Assembly: GCA_026419775.2 (NCBI GenBank)
Contig: JAOPGA020000966.1
Span: 107,460 to 171,459 of the forward strand
DNA from: Acrasis kona
Taxonomy: Eukaryota; Heterolobosea; Eutetramitea; Acrasida; Acrasidae
Length of the DNA stretch: 64,000 bases
Direction: 5' to 3'
Below the pieces are notes generated by a model. It saw only the letters and a program-made list of their open reading frames with translations. It searched no databases and had not been told where the DNA came from. Below are positions 51,685 to 62,901 of this stretch, one piece after another. Made by a program: the position numbers and the translations under genes. Position 1 is the first letter of the stretch; each line of letters begins with the position of its first letter.

Positions 51685-54338
51685 TTACACATTTTTACCT
51701 CCAACGATAGAGAGCATGGACTCTTGAGGTGAATAAGTCGTTTCTTCAATGATATCGGGTGGTTGATATGCAGCTTGCTGTCTTTCATGGTCTTTCTTCT
51801 TGTAGCGCTGGTACTCTTTTTTGACCTCATCCAGTTCCCTCTTCATCCTTTCCTTCTCGTAATCATGCTGCTTACGTGTGTATTCGTGCATGTTAAGCAC
51901 GCTTGCTGCATGTTTCAATTCATCGTTCTTCTTTTTGATTTTCTCATGCAAAGTGTTTAGTTGTTCCCACAACTCCGGTCCAGGTTGCTTGGCAAGAATG
52001 TTCTTCAACTCTACATACAATTTCTCTTTTTCCTGTATTACTAAATCTCTTTCCATTGCTGTCTCCGTCTTGTGTATTAAACGCTTCTGTAACATTTGTG
52101 TCTTGAGTATCATCTGATAGGCAGTAGGATCGCTTCCCTCTAATTTTCTCCATCTATGTACATTCATTGGATTTTCCAATTCCTCTCCCAAAGCCTTAAC
52201 TTTAATACGCTCCTGTAATAAGGCTTTCTGTGATGCATGGATCTTTGCTTTATATTCTTTTATTTTCGTCGCCTGTTGTGTTATGACATGTAGTTTACGA
52301 CATAACTCTGCGATTTTCAGTTTTAGAAGACGTATTTCGTTCGTCTTTTCTCTTGACTGCATAGCCCCCTTATCTAGGGCCGCATTCTGAATTGCAATCT
52401 TCTCGTACAATAGGGCAATCTCATCGTTACGCCTAATTAATTGAGTTCCAAGAATATCCCTATCGCTCACAAAATCTTCAAACTCTTTTTGTTGTTTCCT
52501 CCTCTCCTCGTCAGCTTCTTTTATAATTAAAGTCAACCTGAGGACTTCATCTTCTTGTACCGCGTTATTCTTTTCTTGTTCTTTCAATTTGTCGGTAATT
52601 TTGTTTTGGTCATCCTTCAATCGATCGCGTGTCTTTCTTATCAACTCTCTGGTGAATGTTTCATCTACAAGCGCCTTCTCTCTAGAGGTAATTTCTTCTT
52701 TCAGCTGCTCGATTTGTTGATTCATGATTTTGAATTTACGTTTCATCTCTTCGGTCTCTTCATGAGCTTCTATCAACGCCTTACTTTTAGCATTACGGTC
52801 ACTACGAACAGCTTCATAAAGAGCTTGTTGGTTCTTAAGTTTTTCTTGACCATCAACGATCTTTTTGTGTAACTCGTGCGCTTCTAAAGTTTTTATTTTG
52901 ACCTCCTCAAGAGCTTGGTTATATTTTTGAGTGGCATCAGCTGCCTCGCTGGCATACTTTTCACGCTCCTTCTCGAGTCTGTAGATATCCTTTTGTCTAT
53001 TTTCTGCCTCTCTTATGTAGCTCTTTAATTTGGTTTCAATTTTCTTTTTTCTATCTTCAGCTACACTTAATTGTGTATTTCGTTTCACTTTTTCTCGGTC
53101 TGTAAGTACAAGTGATCTGCTCAGATAGTTACGCTCTGCCTTGAGCTTTTCGATACCCTCTCTTTCAATTTCAATCTCTCTTTTCATCTCTTCTATCTTC
53201 TTCTCTACCTGTCTTTGTTCACCCTTGTGCGATTCAGTATTCTGTTCAATCTCTGCCTTTTCCTCTTCTAATTTTTTGACTTGTTTCTGTAGCTGAGCAT
53301 GTCGCAGTTGCCATGTGTTCTTTTCTTCTACAACCTCTTTGACCTGTTGTTCTTTTCCTTGAACTTGCTGCTCCAAACTTGACATATCTACCTGCAACAT
53401 TTGTCTCCCTTCCTTTAGACGCGCTATGGTAGAATCGTTTGTTGCTATTGTGGTCTTGAGTTGCTCGATAGTGTTGATGTGATTTAGGTACTGCTGCTGT
53501 TTTTTTTGTACATGCTCATCCAGCTCTTTAACTTTATCGTCAAGGGATAGAATTTTGTTGACTTTGCCTTTGATCTCATTATTTTTTGCATCGAGCACGG
53601 CTTGGGAATCTTGTAACTTCTTTTCAGCCCTTTCTCTTTTTTTCACCTCCATATCCAAATCGTGTTTGTGTTGCACGCTGTCCTCCTTGAATTGTTGGAG
53701 TTGTTCGTATAACTTCTTCTTTTCAGCATTCAACTTGTTAATCTAAACAGAGCTGTTATTGAAATGGTAAAGTGAACACTTACAGAGTTGGAGTGATTAG
53801 ATACTTCATTGGTTAGCTGAATGATTTTGTGATGTTGGTCCTCTCTTTCCTTTACTAATTCATCTTTGGCTTTGGCAAGTTCGTTCACAGTATTCTCTTG
53901 ACCGGATGATATTCCTGCACCATGATCAACAAGTTTACTAAGCGTCGAAATTTCTTTTGTTAAAAGTTGTATGGTTTCTTTGGCTTTTGCTTCTTTTTTA
54001 TGAGATGCATCCACCATCTTCCATACTTTGTCGATTTCTTGTTTTAATTTCACAATTGTCAATTGATCCTCCTTTGATAAATTTATAGCAGTTTGGACTT
54101 TGCCTGCGTTCGCCACAATCTCCTGACTCAATTCTTCGCATTTTTTTATTAACCTTTTTTCGTTTTCATGTGCTCTCATCAAAGCTCTGTGAAGTTTCTC
54201 AAACTCAACGCGAAATTTCTCCAAATGTTCATCACCAGCAAGTTCGAACAATACTTCCTGGAAATCTCTCTCTAAAACTTCGAAAGCATTCGCACTTAGA
54301 GTGGATTCAGGAGCTCCCTCCTTTTCCTCTTTACTCAT
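51685..54338 (-). CDS. CFAP58: cilia- and flagella-associated protein 58 (CCDC147)
   Basis: Exons 54338-53784 and 53742-51685 (41-nt intron) give 870 residues, close to the length of animal CFAP58. Nearly the whole chain is coiled coil. Diagnostic stretches are FEVLERDFQEVLFELAGDEH, FEKLHRALMRAHENEKRLIK and DHGAGISSGQE near the N-terminus. Near the C-terminus are NPMNVHRWRKLEGSDPTAYQ and EKEKLYVELKNILAKQPGPE. The protein belongs to the axoneme and is needed for flagellum assembly and motility in other eukaryotes. Its presence argues that the organism makes, or recently made, a flagellum. Confidence 0.93.
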
Positions 54339-54416
54339 ACAAGTTGAAGATTGTAGTGGTTATGTATGTTGAGCGGTATTATTACAAAAAAATTACAACA
54401 AAATCAACTTGAATAT

Positions 54417-56054
54417 TTATGTGTATTTGAATATTTGGGATTGGTATGGCTTCAAAAGAACAAATAATCCCTTCGATGTAACTTCTTTTGTCGACCTTTT
54501 GTATTGTACTCCACTCAAAAGTTCACTAAACATGACCTCATCTGTTGACCCTTCGTGAGGGGTTGCGTCATCTAGAACTACGGCTCCGCTTCCCTCTTGG
54601 TCGGAATAAGATACAACAATCAAACGCTTTTCATTATTGAAGTTCCATTTCCAAGCCAATACTCTATCGGCTTCAGTACTTCCACCAGCACTAAGCATTT
54701 TCCAGGTACCCAAATGAAACACATCATGGTCGATGATCTTTATTAATTTTTCGTAAAATGCAACAGTTTCTTGGTTGACAGCCTCATTAACAGATCTCCT
54801 CAACTGCACCAACAGACGCGAACTCTTACCCTCCCATTGGCCATGATAATTAAATCTCATACCAGGGATAGTAAACATCACCGTAACAGCAGCCAATGAC
54901 TTTTCAATGCTACCAAAGTGAGATCTCGCACGATCCTCATCATGATTTTCAACAAAGTTTGCAGAGTGCAACAAATAATCGTAATCCATGGAAGCAATAT
55001 GACTTCTAACTTTATTAGCATCACCAGTAGTCAATTCGTCATAGAGAGATTTATCATACACATAATCAAAACCCAAACTCAACAATTTACGTTCAAGGTT
55101 CCAATACACCTCCGCCAAGAATTTTATTTTTGGATACCTTTCCTTGACCTTCTTTATCGAATCTCCCCAAAACTCTGTTTCTGGTCTAGACCAACCTCCG
55201 CTCTTGAGTTGAGCGCTCCATGTCTTTTCAATCACATCATTTAACAAGAGCATGGACATGTCACACCGGATGCCATCCGATAACGAGGCAACTTTCATGA
55301 GCTTCTCAAATTGTAGTTTACGAGTAGCAGGGTTCCAATAATTCCATTGTGCAGTGTCCAACCAAGCACTGTAGAAGGGATCTTTACCGTTGGCAACGCC
55401 ATTTGGTAGATAGGAATAGGGATCATATGGTTTTGGAGTGCCCCTGGGAACGTTTATGTAAAGTGATGAATTGGATTCGACCCATGAAGAGTCTACTGCG
55501 GAATGATTCGGAACAAAGTCTAACATGAGTCCGATGCCTATCGCATTCAACTTATTCTTGAAGAGCAGCACTTCCTCGTCGGTGCCGATGGAAGGGTTGA
55601 TGCGATAGTCGAGCACCTGGTAGGGCGAACCGATAATGTCAGAGAATGTATAATCTGGAAGGTGAGTGCCGTAGCTTTTTCTTAAATCTTCGTCCGTGGC
55701 CCTGCATTTTCCGTACTCTCCAATCTCCCATACGCCCATCATCCATATCATTGTTACTCCCAAGTCTGCGAGTCTTTGAAACTCGCTCATTGGGACGTTG
55801 ATCAACTTCATGTTTGGTTGTTTGTATTTCAAACTCATTTCGTATAAGAATGGTCTTGTGCTGTATTCGTACATCATTGGGCTTCTTTCTGAAACTTCAT
55901 TTTGATAATTAAGGGGTGAATTTGACTTCATATCGTGCATTCCTGTTTCAAAATTGTCGATGCCGTCTATGGTGCGATAATGTATGCGGCATGTGGCTAG
56001 TGAAATCAGTGTAATAAATAACGCAGAACATGTGAGCTTGGTCATAGTCTTCAT
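54417..56054 (-). CDS. secreted glycoside hydrolase family 13 (alpha-amylase-type) enzyme
   Basis: This single-exon protein has 545 residues with a signal peptide (TKLTCSALFITLISLATC). The TIM-barrel GH13 conserved regions are all present: region I LDFVPNHS, region II DGIRCDMS (nucleophile Asp), region III FLAEVYW (acid/base Glu) and region IV FVENHDEDR (stabiliser Asp). A C-terminal beta domain ends the chain. It is predicted to act on alpha-glucans outside the cell or in phagosomes, fitting a feeder on bacteria or starch. Substrate and transferase-versus-hydrolase activity cannot be told. Potential N-glycosylation sites occur around SNSSLY. Confidence 0.92.
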   Translation of the reverse strand: MKTMTKLTCSALFITLISLATCRIHYRTIDGIDNFETGMHDMKSNSPLNYQNEVSERSPMMYEYSTRPFLYEMSLKYKQPNMKLINVPMSEFQRLADLGVTMIWMMGVWEIGEYGKCRATDEDLRKSYGTHLPDYTFSDIIGSPYQVLDYRINPSIGTDEEVLLFKNKLNAIGIGLMLDFVPNHSAVDSSWVESNSSLYINVPRGTPKPYDPYSYLPNGVANGKDPFYSAWLDTAQWNYWNPATRKLQFEKLMKVASLSDGIRCDMSMLLLNDVIEKTWSAQLKSGGWSRPETEFWGDSIKKVKERYPKIKFLAEVYWNLERKLLSLGFDYVYDKSLYDELTTGDANKVRSHIASMDYDYLLHSANFVENHDEDRARSHFGSIEKSLAAVTVMFTIPGMRFNYHGQWEGKSSRLLVQLRRSVNEAVNQETVAFYEKLIKIIDHDVFHLGTWKMLSAGGSTEADRVLAWKWNFNNEKRLIVVSYSDQEGSGAVVLDDATPHEGSTDEVMFSELLSGVQYKRSTKEVTSKGLFVLLKPYQSQIFKYT

Positions 56055-56355
56055 ATTCTCCGCAATGGATTGTAAAATGATTTTGATTTCAATCAGTTAT
56101 GTCAACGTCCTTGTGTACAGTATCAACTTTGGTTGTACTGTAACATTTAGTGTAGTTTACAAGTATGTATCACATCTTTGAAATTTGGATTCAAAATACC
56201 TTATCTTGTCTTGCAAGTCGGTAAAGTCTCTTCGTACTCTATTCTTCTTATTTGGTTAACCAGGATATTTATAACCTTCTACTTCCAACTATAGTCAAGT
56301 AAGAACAGTAATAAATAGAATAATCTATTAGAATCCTCACAGTCACAACGAAAAA
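56055..56355. other. intergenic region between divergent genes
   Basis: This region separates the GH13 gene from the small gene at 56356 and probably contains both promoters. A TATA-like ggatatttataacc lies about 90 bp before the small gene. No other feature is seen. Confidence 0.4.
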
Positions 56356-56541
56356 ATGGAAGTAGCAGAACAAACTTATCAACAAATAGTACCGTATGTA
56401 GGAGTAGCATTGGCATGGGCTGTAGAGGTCGCCACACTACCCATTGGAATTATGCAGAATTATACTGTAGAGGAATATCATGAACACTTCGAAAAATTCA
56501 GACGGGAAATCGTACGAGAGGGGAAAGACAAGAATTGTTGA
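56356..56541 (+). CDS. 61-aa small membrane-associated protein
   Basis: The start context is favourable (acgaaaaaATGG). The frame encodes a short polar head, one hydrophobic stretch of about 20 residues (YVGVALAWAVEVATLPIGIM) and a charged helical tail (EEYHEHFEKFRREIVREGKD). The size and layout suit a small organelle membrane protein or complex accessory subunit. I do not recognise it. A clean TGA is followed by AT-rich 3' DNA. Confidence 0.55.
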   Translation: MEVAEQTYQQIVPYVGVALAWAVEVATLPIGIMQNYTVEEYHEHFEKFRREIVREGKDKNC

Positions 56542-57123
56542 TTCGAACATTCAATGATTGGCAATTGAATGCTTTTGACATTATACCGAACACACGACCT
56601 TGTATTTTTAATGTAAAATGTATAAATAACTTAATGAACTACCGTACATGTTAATATTACCAATCTAGATATCACGCTGTTAAAATTTTATCCAGAAATG
56701 TTGTGCATCCGTTTGGATCTTTAAATCTCTCCTAACAACTCAACGAAGAACACTGTTTATAGTGCTTGTAACTCACTGAAGAGAAATATTAATACGTGGA
56801 CCTCGCCTTGCTGATAAGAGCACTGTTGGTAAGACAGGTATTGATTTGATCTCAAATTCAGGTAAGAGTGGAGCAACATTCTGCTGTGGTTCCCATTCAA
56901 TTTCACCCCTTAACCAGCACGAAGTACTGGATAATATGAGATAACATGACACAGATATTTCCTATAAGGGTGTTCTACGCTTTTTAAACTATTCATGAAA
57001 ACCAAAATAAAAATCAGAATTCTTTATTTATTTAGTGATGCTTGGCAGGTCTAATTACCGAAATGGCCAGCTTTTTGGTTCGTTGATTATTATTTGTAAA
57101 GAAGGGTCGATTGCACTGCAGGA
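56542..57123. other. intergenic stretch with an orphan minus-strand exon
   Basis: The stretch is mostly AT-rich and featureless. At 56961-56773 on the minus strand is a 62-codon coding-like segment, described separately. No RNA gene is seen. Confidence 0.45.
56773..56961 (-). pseudogene. orphan terminal exon, unknown protein
   Basis: Following a splice-acceptor-like CTTATAG, the frame is open for 62 codons and ends in TGA. The composition is strongly coding: CWLRGEIEWEPQQNVAPLLP, then EFEIKSIPVLPTVLLSARRG. No upstream exon or start is visible within the next 160 bp, which are AT-rich and end at the macro-domain gene. I take it as the stranded 3' end of a lost gene. The family is unknown. Confidence 0.35.
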
Positions 57124-58100
57124 ATGAGCACTGACAAGAGGCATATATCAGAGTTTGGTCAAATAGTTGAATTAATCAATGGGGATATCTTTTCTATCGA
57201 GGTGGATGCTATTGTGAACGGAGAAGCGAACAGTCAGCTTCAACTAGCAGGCTCTGAACTTCTTCGCCGTGCTGGTCTAAGTGTACAGAAAGAATGTACC
57301 GAATGGGTGAATCAAAATGGAAAGCTTGATAATGTTTCGAAGGTATGGTTTATTCGCTTTCTCAACTTGAACGAACTTAGTGCGCCTTGACAAGTGCTGG
57401 GACTCTTAAATCAAAACATATCATCCACTCACCAGGAGTGATGTGGTACGGTGGTAAGCGAGACGAGGAGAGGAAGCTTAGAGATGCGGTTTACCATTGT
57501 CTGGAGAGTGCTCATAAGAATCAATTTAAAACAATCTCATTCCCTGCAATGTCTGTTACAGCACTACATTCTTTTAAGCCAAGCAAGTGTGCGGAGAACA
57601 TGATTGAGGCAATATTGGATTGGATAAAATTTAGGAGTCAAGACACAACAGTCAGTTGTATACAAATTATAACGTCCCACAAGGAGGCACATCGGGCTTT
57701 GGAGGATGAATTTGACACTCGGTTCAAAGTCGAAGCTCCTGCTGAAGAAGAACACACAAATGACGAATCAGAGGATCAACAAACAGGAGCAACCAACGAA
57801 GATGACGATACAAATGATGAAAATGAAGAAGGATCCGGAAGGGACACAAAGAAGCGAAAGCCATCCTCCCCGTTACCTAGTGGAAAAAGAGGAGTCAAAA
57901 GGCATCACGAGCAATCACCATCATTTGCACCCGATGAAAATGCAAGCAAATTGAAAAAGACAGATGCCGACGCCATGAAGATGACGCAAGATGACGCGAT
58001 GCAACTTACCCAAATGAACGATCTAATGTCATTAGGAGGGGAGAGTCTAGCAGTTGGGAACAACAATAGTGAACTCGATGAATCAGATTTGTATTTGTAA
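57124..58100 (+). CDS. macro-domain protein with disordered nuclear-type tail
   Basis: Exons 57124-57342 and 57381-58100 (38-nt intron) give 312 residues. Residues about 12-200 form a macro domain: VELINGDIFSIEVDAIVNGE, then TSAGTLKSKHIIHSPGVMWYG, ISFPAMSVTALHSFKP and the ensuing helix. The usual adenine/ribose loop NAAN...GGGV is replaced by NGEANSQLQLAGS, so binding of ADP-ribose is doubtful. The C-terminal 110 residues are acidic, then basic (KKRKPSSPLPSGKRGVKRHH), as in a nuclear protein. A histone macroH2A-type relation is possible, but no histone fold is present. Confidence 0.78.
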
Positions 58101-58146
58101 ATAACCTCTCAACACAAGTCAAAATAAAAGTTAACCAATTCATTAT

Positions 58147-59286
58147 TTATTCCGTTCGCATGATTTTATTGGGTGGTTCAGCTCCACTAAATGACTCTGG
58201 CCTCTCACGTTTGTCTCCAACAGCTTCTGATGTGAGTTGATTTTTGATCTGATCTATTTTTTGTTGAAGAAAATCAATCTTGATCATTTCGTACTTGACT
58301 AGACGCTTGATGCTATCCTTCTCGATATTCTGAATAATCTCCAAATCAGTCAGGCTTGTTTTGAGCGTAGTGCTTAAAGTATCTAAATCGTTAATGATGC
58401 TTGAGGTATCGTCACATTCTTCTGCGCTAGTCCGTATTGAATCAATCTTGTCAAACATTTTGTTGTCTTGATAAGCAATGTTCATGACAATCAATCCCTC
58501 CTTTGTGAACCTTTGCTCCATTCTTTCCACTCTTTTTGCCTCTGCTACGCTCTCAGCATGCGGAAGTTCATATCTACATGTCGGACACGTGTTGTGTTCT
58601 GTGATCCAAGGTATTATGCAATCTTTGTGAAATACGTGTTCGCACGGTAGCTGTACCAGATCGCCTTCACATGACTCATAATCTTCTATACAAACGTTAC
58701 ATGTCTGCGGTGAATCATCCTTATTTATCAAGTGCTTGTAATCTAATCTATCTTTAGTCATGCTAATTATAGGTAGATTGTCGACAACATTCCGATCGGT
58801 TGGATTCGATCTTGTGCTTTGGGCACTCTCAAATGCAGCAGCCAAAACGTCCTCCATTGTTGGCTGTTGATCTTGTCCAGATGTTATTATGATGTTGCCC
58901 ATCGCCACTTCTGTAAACCGTGGCCCGTTCGATAGAACGATAAGTTGGTCCAGTATAGAATTACCCGTTATTACAGGTAGTCCGCTAAGGAAATAGTATG
59001 CATGATTATGATTTGAAGTAGGCTCTTCATTGGGTACTTGACCTTCATTCTGTACATTAATAGGTTCTTCTTGAACAGTACGTGGAGCTTGTTCTGACTG
59101 CTCCTGCCGCATCACTAGGTTTTGTAAAAAAGCTGCAACTGCAGGCCCGTGTCCTCTTATTAAACCATCAACGCTGAGGTTGTCATTGTTCGACCGCGTG
59201 TTGTTTGGTGAAGTCTGATTAGTATTCGGTGTCTCGTTGTCTGTTGATTGCGGATCGAATATCATCTGAAGGATTCCTTGTTGCAT
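58147..59286 (-). CDS. RING-H2 E3 ubiquitin ligase
   Basis: I use the ATG at 59286, the first in frame, giving 379 residues. After a long polar N-terminus comes a complete RING-H2 finger at about residues 198-240: CNVCIEDYESCEGD, LPCEHVFHKDCI, then WITEHNTCPTCRYELP. This is the C3H2C3 spacing of RNF126/RNF115-type ligases that recruit E2 enzymes. A C-terminal coiled coil (IKIDFLQQKIDQIKNQL) may give dimerisation. No transmembrane span is present. Its 3' end converges with the macro-domain gene. Confidence 0.9.
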   Translation of the reverse strand: MQQGILQMIFDPQSTDNETPNTNQTSPNNTRSNNDNLSVDGLIRGHGPAVAAFLQNLVMRQEQSEQAPRTVQEEPINVQNEGQVPNEEPTSNHNHAYYFLSGLPVITGNSILDQLIVLSNGPRFTEVAMGNIIITSGQDQQPTMEDVLAAAFESAQSTRSNPTDRNVVDNLPIISMTKDRLDYKHLINKDDSPQTCNVCIEDYESCEGDLVQLPCEHVFHKDCIIPWITEHNTCPTCRYELPHAESVAEAKRVERMEQRFTKEGLIVMNIAYQDNKMFDKIDSIRTSAEECDDTSSIINDLDTLSTTLKTSLTDLEIIQNIEKDSIKRLVKYEMIKIDFLQQKIDQIKNQLTSEAVGDKRERPESFSGAEPPNKIMRTE

Positions 59287-59544
59287 GTTTGTTCCCAAAC
59301 ACTTTTAATCATTGAAGTTTTTATTCATGGTGTGACTTTATCCGTGTCGGATAAATCTTATTGAATAGGGAATTGTTTTGAAGAGCCGAGTCGTCAAAAT
59401 GAAAATTTAAGGTATCTTGCTGGTGAAACACCCGAAGTAAGGGTAATTATGCACTCAAAAAGTAAAAAGACCCCTTGATTTCAACAATATCCGAGTTTTT
59501 AACCGGCCAAGGGTCTCCCAGCAGATTTTTAAGCGAATAGGTTA
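59287..59544. other. intergenic stretch left of the transposon
   Basis: This AT-rich DNA lies upstream of the RING-H2 gene. No gene or RNA is visible. Confidence 0.4.
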
Positions 59545-59657
59545 TTTCTCACCTGGAAATTAAATTCTTCACCTGGCAATTAAATTTCTCACCCGACAAT
59601 TAAATTTCTCACCCGGCAATTAAATTTCTCACCCGGATATTGATATGTCACCTTGGT
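59545..59657 (+). repeat. left 113-bp terminal inverted repeat
   Basis: It begins tttctcacctggaaattaaa and consists of about five tandem copies of a 20-bp unit close to ttctcacccggcaattaaat, then ggatattgatatgtcacctt. It is the exact inverse of 62496-62608. Confidence 0.95.
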
Positions 59658-59789
59658 TACAATAGATTGTGACAAGAAGATGTTGGAGGGAACGAGAGAC
59701 GTTTTTAACGGTTTGTTTCATGACTGGAACTCACATTGTAGGTATAAACATGTTAACAATAAATTTTTTTTATAAACAACAAGTGTATC

Positions 59790-62422
59790 ATGGAACCTGG
59801 CCGTATGTCAATTGGTGCTGAACCTACGCCTATCACACCACTACCAACAGATGAAAATGGTTACAATGTGTTGTGCGACTGTGTTCCACAAAACAAAATA
59901 TGGAATACAATCTATCAACAAAATGTGATGCAATTTCCGCTCATTCGTCATAAATTTGAGATTAAAGAGTTTGTTAAGAGGGCTAACTTTATTCTTGGTT
60001 ACTGCGAGAATTCAAAAAGGTGGAGGGACCCACTTCAGGAGGAGGATAACATTTATGAGGATACTGGAACTACAGAAAATACACTGTTCTATTACCATAC
60101 GTTTCTCTGTAAGTGCTGTAAAGAGTGCAAATTTCGGGTGAGAATTGAGTACTACTCTCAAACCGAATACACAATTAAGTACAAAGGAGAGCATCCAGAT
60201 CCTTCCAAAGTAGTAGCAAAGTTTCCTATAAACGTACGTGTTCAAGCATTATTGGAGAAATCGGCACGTTCACGTACTGCAACCCCTATGACTGTATCTA
60301 AAGAGATTGATAATTTAAGAGAAAATATGAACTTACCACCAGGGCACTCTGCCTTCAAGCTCACCAAGTCCAAAATTCAAAACAAGCTTAAACATCTGAG
60401 GGACATCATCAAGACCCTTGATGACACTGGTACTATGGAAGGTTTGTTACAGGTGGTAAAAGATCTTAATAGCCATGCTGAATGTGTCGTAACACCAGAC
60501 AATTGGGGTGAACAAAGGCCAGACCACCTTTGTCTTGTAATCTTACAACGAGAGTTTTTACAAGATGTGGCGCGTCTGAACGTTGACATAATAGGCAGCG
60601 ACTCATGGTTCAAAAGCAATAAACTGCGTTATCCTGTCCTAGTCTGCACTTACGTTACAGAATCCCTACAGGGAGGATTTGTTGGTGTTTGTTTGTGTGA
60701 CTCGGCCACCTCCGACCACTACATCGCGTTTTACAGAACTTTGCTTCAAAAGGTTCGCAGTATTCCGGGTGTGTCACCTATGTGGGCTCCAATGATTATG
60801 ATTGACAATGACGAAGCCGAGAAGAAAGCGTGTGATATTTTAGGTAAGCATCATTTTTTTGAAACACTAAATTGCAAGGTTTATTTTACATTCTTTGTAA
60901 GTTTCATCTTGTGAAAGCATGGAACACAAACATATCTGAAAAAGTAAGAGCTGAACAGCAAGCGGTTGTACGAGCATACTTGATTACAATGTATGGTTGT
61001 ACTTCTGAGGACACATTCCAACATTACTGTCAGAAACTTAAGGAAGAAGTTGGCGAGGATTCTTCTTTCTGGGAGTACTTTGCTACAAACTACATTACAA
61101 TTTGGAGGCATTGGACCTGTGTTAACCGACCCTCCGCATACGGTTTGTATAATACAAACAACTATACAGAGTCTCTAATCAAGGTTCTAGCACTGTGGAT
61201 GGGTAAATATAGGAGTAATAACTTCGTTGATCTATTACGTGAGTTGAAAGGAGGAATGGAATATGTAGCCACAAACGCTTTAGTAGAAAAGTCCACTCCA
61301 AAGGCCATGTGGAAGGATGCTGACAAAATGTTGAACGCGGCGCGCCAATTCTATAGTGAAGAAACCAAACCAGTTGCACGCCTTGATAATCCACACATAT
61401 TTATCACCAAATCCTTCACCTCTCCAAAGGAATATGTTGTTGTCTTGTCACCTGGTTTTTCTTGCTCATGTGTGAAATTTGTAACGACTTTACACTGTTG
61501 TAAACACATCTACCTCTGTCTCATCCACTCAAGGAACATTTCAACCGATGTTAATATATCCGCCATAAACCTAATTAAGGAGTCTGCAGACCATTTTGGT
61601 TTAAATTATCCAAAGCAGTCTGGATCCCGAAATTGTAACCAACCGCTTTATCTTGGTCAACGTCCTCAAACCAATCACATTAATGTGCGTGTAGGTTTGG
61701 AGGAACAATTCCAACCTGTAGGCCCAAGCAATGAGTTGATTTTGACCAATGCACGCGTACACAAGAAGCGTGGTCGAAAGAGGAAGGTACATGATAGAGC
61801 AGATGAGGAGTCCATAGTTGCAGTACAAAATGGTACCACAGTTGCGTCGAACATTTACTCGTTCCGTTTTGTTTATCCTGATGACAGACAAAAGGTTGTA
61901 ACTGATGTAAATGACCCGTTGTTAGTTATTCAATTTGAGGATGGAAACAGAAACATTGTTAGGGAGCCTTTGAGAGCCGCCGTCGTCAAACATTTTGAAG
62001 GTCTGGATGCAGCTCTCATAAAGATGGAGGATCCAAAAAAGAAGGCTAAAAATATATCCACTTCAACTGGTCTGCGTTTATCAGGAGTAGGAGACGATGT
62101 TTCAGTCTTCCGTCATGATACAACAAAGGGTTGGCAGAAAAAATCTGCTACGAAAACATATAAACAGTCTCTTTTACATCTGTTGAGTCTTGCCCAAGCC
62201 AAGTATGACCCTGAGCCTGAGCCTCAAGACAATAACGAAGAAGACGAAATTCTAGAGATGGGTGGTTATGATGGGTATTATTTTAGCGACGAAGATTGTG
62301 CAGACGAGGATGACAGAGAACCACCTAATAAAAGAAATAGACAAGTTGAGATGGAAAACGGACAGTTTGAGATAATAGAGAATGAGCCGTTTGATAATTT
62401 TTTAGATAGGGTTCTACACTAA
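59790..62422 (+). CDS. Mutator-like element transposase
   Basis: Exons 59790-60843 and 60879-62422 (35-nt intron) give 865 residues. A Cys-rich N-terminal region (CKCCKECKFRVRI) is likely the DNA-binding zinc domain. The MULE/DDE core has its first Asp in VDIIGSDSWFKS and its second in MIDNDEAEKKA, with LCKFHLVKAWN directly after the intron. This corresponds to the C/H motif before the insertion helix. The final Glu is probably in the segment ahead of the SWIM-type zinc finger, CSCVKFVTTLHCCKH. The last 130 residues are acidic. The transposase excises and inserts the surrounding element by acting on its inverted repeats. Confidence 0.9.
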
Positions 62423-62495
62423 AACAATAAAATCATATTCGTTAAGCATGTGTTATTAAACAATATCTTTGTAGTGCTCACGCTCAACCATTAGC

Positions 62496-62608
62496 ACCAA
62501 GGTGACATATCAATATCCGGGTGAGAAATTTAATTGCCGGGTGAGAAATTTAATTGTCGGGTGAGAAATTTAATTGCCAGGTGAAGAATTTAATTTCCAG
62601 GTGAGAAA
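62496..62608 (-). repeat. right 113-bp terminal inverted repeat
   Basis: This is the exact inverse of 59545-59657, containing the same tandem 20-bp units (for example gggtgagaaatttaattgcc). Confidence 0.95.
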
Positions 62609-62901
62609 CCTCCAATCCCGGATTTTTAATATTTTTTCACTATTGTGTGACACAACGTGGAGCAATGTATGATAAGAGCTAAATTAGATTGGAAAAAACG
62701 TACTTCAACTTTTGATAGACACATTAATAAAACGTTTTAATGTTTGGAAATTAATCTTACTGTTCTACATTTGACTTGACATTGAGGCTGATGTCATTAA
62801 AGATCTGTGCTTCTATTGTATTCTTCTAAACGAATAGATAAGGATCAGAAGTTGTAAATTTTCTTTGAATTGTAAAGGTTTATTTTTATTGTATTGAACA
62901 A
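62609..62901. other. intergenic stretch between the transposon and the cyclin gene
   Basis: This AT-rich DNA includes the cyclin promoter and 5' leader. No gene or RNA is seen. Confidence 0.4.

Larger units (their letters stand above)
59545..62608 (+). mobile_element. intact Mutator-like (MULE) DNA transposon
   Basis: This is a 3064-bp element with 113-bp terminal inverted repeats that are identical by eye, enclosing one intron-containing transposase gene. Perfect repeats and an open transposase suggest recent, possibly current, activity. No 8-11 bp target-site duplication is obvious at the edges I mapped. Either the true ends lie slightly elsewhere or the duplication has been lost. Confidence 0.9.

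Noticed and set aside
59500-59545. Target-site duplication of the intact transposon
   Set aside because: The bases flanking 59545 and 62608 do not match over 8-11 bp in any register I tried.
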